From Paenibacillus sp. A3 (lineage in GTDB: Bacteria > Bacillota > Bacilli > Paenibacillales > NBRC-103111): a stretch of 41,160 nt of DNA. The notes beneath the pieces are model-generated. The model was not told the DNA's origin. It made no database searches and was given only the letters and a program-made list of their open reading frames with translations. A program made the position numbers and the translations under genes. Location: NCBI RefSeq assembly GCF_001399685.1, contig NZ_JTHN01000070.1, positions 1 through 41,160 of the forward strand. Reading direction: 5' to 3'. Shown one piece after another: positions 39,926-41,160 of the stretch. Position 1 is the stretch's first letter. The number at the start of each line of letters is the position of its first letter.

Positions 39926-41160
39926 ATGAAACTAGCAGGCGCGTTGACGCTTAGACAGAAGCTGATCGCCGGTTTGTCGGCTATGGTGGTCTTGTTTATG
40001 GGCGTTGCGTTATTTAACGTAAACCAGATGCAGCGGATCAAAAGCCAGTTGGGCGTTCAAAACGAGAAGGTGGAGCTCAAGCTGATGGCGCTTGAATTGA
40101 AGGAAATGGTTCAGGAGCTCAACATCATCGCCTCCGGCTTGGAAATCTCAAAGAACCCGGACTATATCCCCAAATATAATGAAAAAAGAAAGCTGTACGA
40201 TCAAATGGTCCAGCGCATCGGCGAAACGGCCGATACGGATGAGAAATCCGTCTGGCGGAGCAAGCTGATTCTGCTCACCGGAGAATATACGAATACGTTC
40301 GACGTGGCGGCCAAGTTGGTGCAGGATAAGTCCTTGACGAAAACGGACGTCGATAAAAACATGGAGTACCTGTATAACGAGTCGCAGCGGATCATGGGCG
40401 AAATTTTCATATACGTCGATCATTTCTACGTCTCTTATGCGAGCGATGCCGCTGCCGCGGTAACGGCGACGCAGGACAGCTTGGACAAAACCGTCGCCGT
40501 CATGATCGCCGCGTTCGCGGTGGTGGCCGTATGCGTGACCGCGATTGGCGTTCTTGTGATCCGCTCGTTCACCGGACAGATCCGCCGGCTGCAGCATGCC
40601 GTTGGGCGAATTGCTGACGGAGACCTGCGGCACAAAATCGGAAGCCGCTCCCGTGACGAGCTCGGGCTGCTCAGCCAAAGCTTCGATCATATGGTCGATC
40701 AAGTGCGGGGCATGCTGTACAGCACGAAGCAGATCGCTTCTTCTCTAGCCGGACATTCGCTTTCGTTCCGCGAATTCTCGGGGTCGACGGCAGCCGCCAA
40801 TCAAGACATTCTACGTGCGATCCAGGACATCTCCGCCGGAGCGGAGCAGCAAGCCCATTATTCGGAGCACAGCGCCTACCTCATCACCGGCTTGGCCGAG
40901 GAAATTCGTAAAATCAACGAATATACGGATACGATGCAGCGAAAAAGCCGCGAAGCCGCATTCAATACCCACACCGGTTCCCGGTCAATGGAAGCGCTCA
41001 GACAGTCGGCCGACCGGTCGGGAGACGTTCTCCGGCAGGTAACCGCCGCGATGGATACTTTGTCGCAAAGCTCGGCGCAAATCGGCAAAATTGTCGGCAC
41101 GATTGCGGAAATCGCCACGCAAACCAACGTGCTTGCGCTCAATGCGTCCATCGAAGCGGC
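39926..41160 (+). CDS. Methyl-accepting chemotaxis protein (3' end beyond the window)
   Basis: Partial: 411 codons to the window edge without a stop. TM1 (LIAGLSAMVVLFMGVALF, about 13-30), an extracellular four-helix ligand domain (about 35-190; EYTNTFDVAAKLVQDKS), TM2 (VMIAAFAVVAVCVTAIGVLV, about 192-211), HAMP (about 212-265; GRIADGDLRHKIGSRSRDEL) and the start of the signalling coiled coil (EIATQTNVLALNASIEAA, the MCP hairpin region). It signals through CheA/CheW in the polar array. GTGGAGGG is just upstream of the ATG at 39926. Divergent from pstS; the shared intergenic region holds the Pho boxes. Ligand unknown. Confidence 0.93.
   Translation, partial: MKLAGALTLRQKLIAGLSAMVVLFMGVALFNVNQMQRIKSQLGVQNEKVELKLMALELKEMVQELNIIASGLEISKNPDYIPKYNEKRKLYDQMVQRIGETADTDEKSVWRSKLILLTGEYTNTFDVAAKLVQDKSLTKTDVDKNMEYLYNESQRIMGEIFIYVDHFYVSYASDAAAAVTATQDSLDKTVAVMIAAFAVVAVCVTAIGVLVIRSFTGQIRRLQHAVGRIADGDLRHKIGSRSRDELGLLSQSFDHMVDQVRGMLYSTKQIASSLAGHSLSFREFSGSTAAANQDILRAIQDISAGAEQQAHYSEHSAYLITGLAEEIRKINEYTDTMQRKSREAAFNTHTGSRSMEALRQSADRSGDVLRQVTAAMDTLSQSSAQIGKIVGTIAEIATQTNVLALNASIEA

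Noticed and set aside
40148-40702. 184-codon minus-strand open frame at the right end
   Set aside because: Antisense to the chemotaxis receptor, whose frame shows membrane segments, HAMP and the MCP signalling region.
1-41160. CRISPR array, rRNA genes, known riboswitch classes, intact insertion sequence
   Set aside because: No regularly spaced repeats, no rRNA blocks, no aptamer cores that I could recognise, and no full transposase frame were found by reading.

Overview
The window looks like chromosome of a spore-forming member of the Paenibacillaceae (Paenibacillus or a close relative; inferred from gene content and order, not from a database search). The main clues are an alpha/beta-type small acid-soluble spore protein, the Bacillales order polA-mutM-ytaF-coaE-nrdR, a YesM/YesN sensor-regulator set beside LplA/B/C-type sugar uptake genes, TTG and GTG starts with strong GGAGG sites, and vegetative promoters of low-GC Gram-positive type.

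Layout. 1-6.7 kb is an accessory, resistance-flavoured block: a serine hydrolase, a MarR regulator with an MFS pump, and a FusB-type EF-G-binding protein with a second MFS pump. The FusB-type gene has a leader that looks like a translational attenuator with a 15-codon leader peptide. Two copies of a palindromic element (1-208 and 5843-6058) share architecture, but their paired stems differ in sequence. 6.7-9.6 kb holds the 3' stump of an oxidoreductase gene abutting a MalT-type LuxR regulator. 9.8-15.2 kb has class I aldolase, a DJ-1/PfpI protein, two LysR regulators, a DinB protein and an intact gene encoding only EF-G domains III-V, with no GTPase domain.

12.4-17.9 kb is rich in decayed genes: mazEF, flavin reductase, a RibD/DHFR-type reductase and a tyrosine integrase next to tRNA-Ala(GGC). 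This suggests an old insertion hot spot. From 18 kb the window is mostly core: nrdR, SASP, lytic transglycosylase, coaE, ytaF, mutM, polA, a HAD protein and an EAL-GGDEF protein.

27.5-35.2 kb is a carbohydrate uptake and sensing locus read on the minus strand: lplB-type permease, lplC-type permease, solute-binding lipoprotein, response regulator, histidine kinase, second response regulator. An 18-bp identical sequence precedes both the first permease and the lipoprotein gene, and a perfect match to the CcpA cre consensus precedes the lipoprotein gene. 35.3-39.8 kb is the phosphate operon pstS-pstC-pstA-pstB-phoU, with candidate Pho boxes before pstS and a terminator between pstS and pstC. The window ends inside a methyl-accepting chemotaxis protein.

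The strongest candidates for undescribed biology are the covarying palindromic elements, the G-domain-less EF-G, and the attenuator leader of the FusB-type gene.
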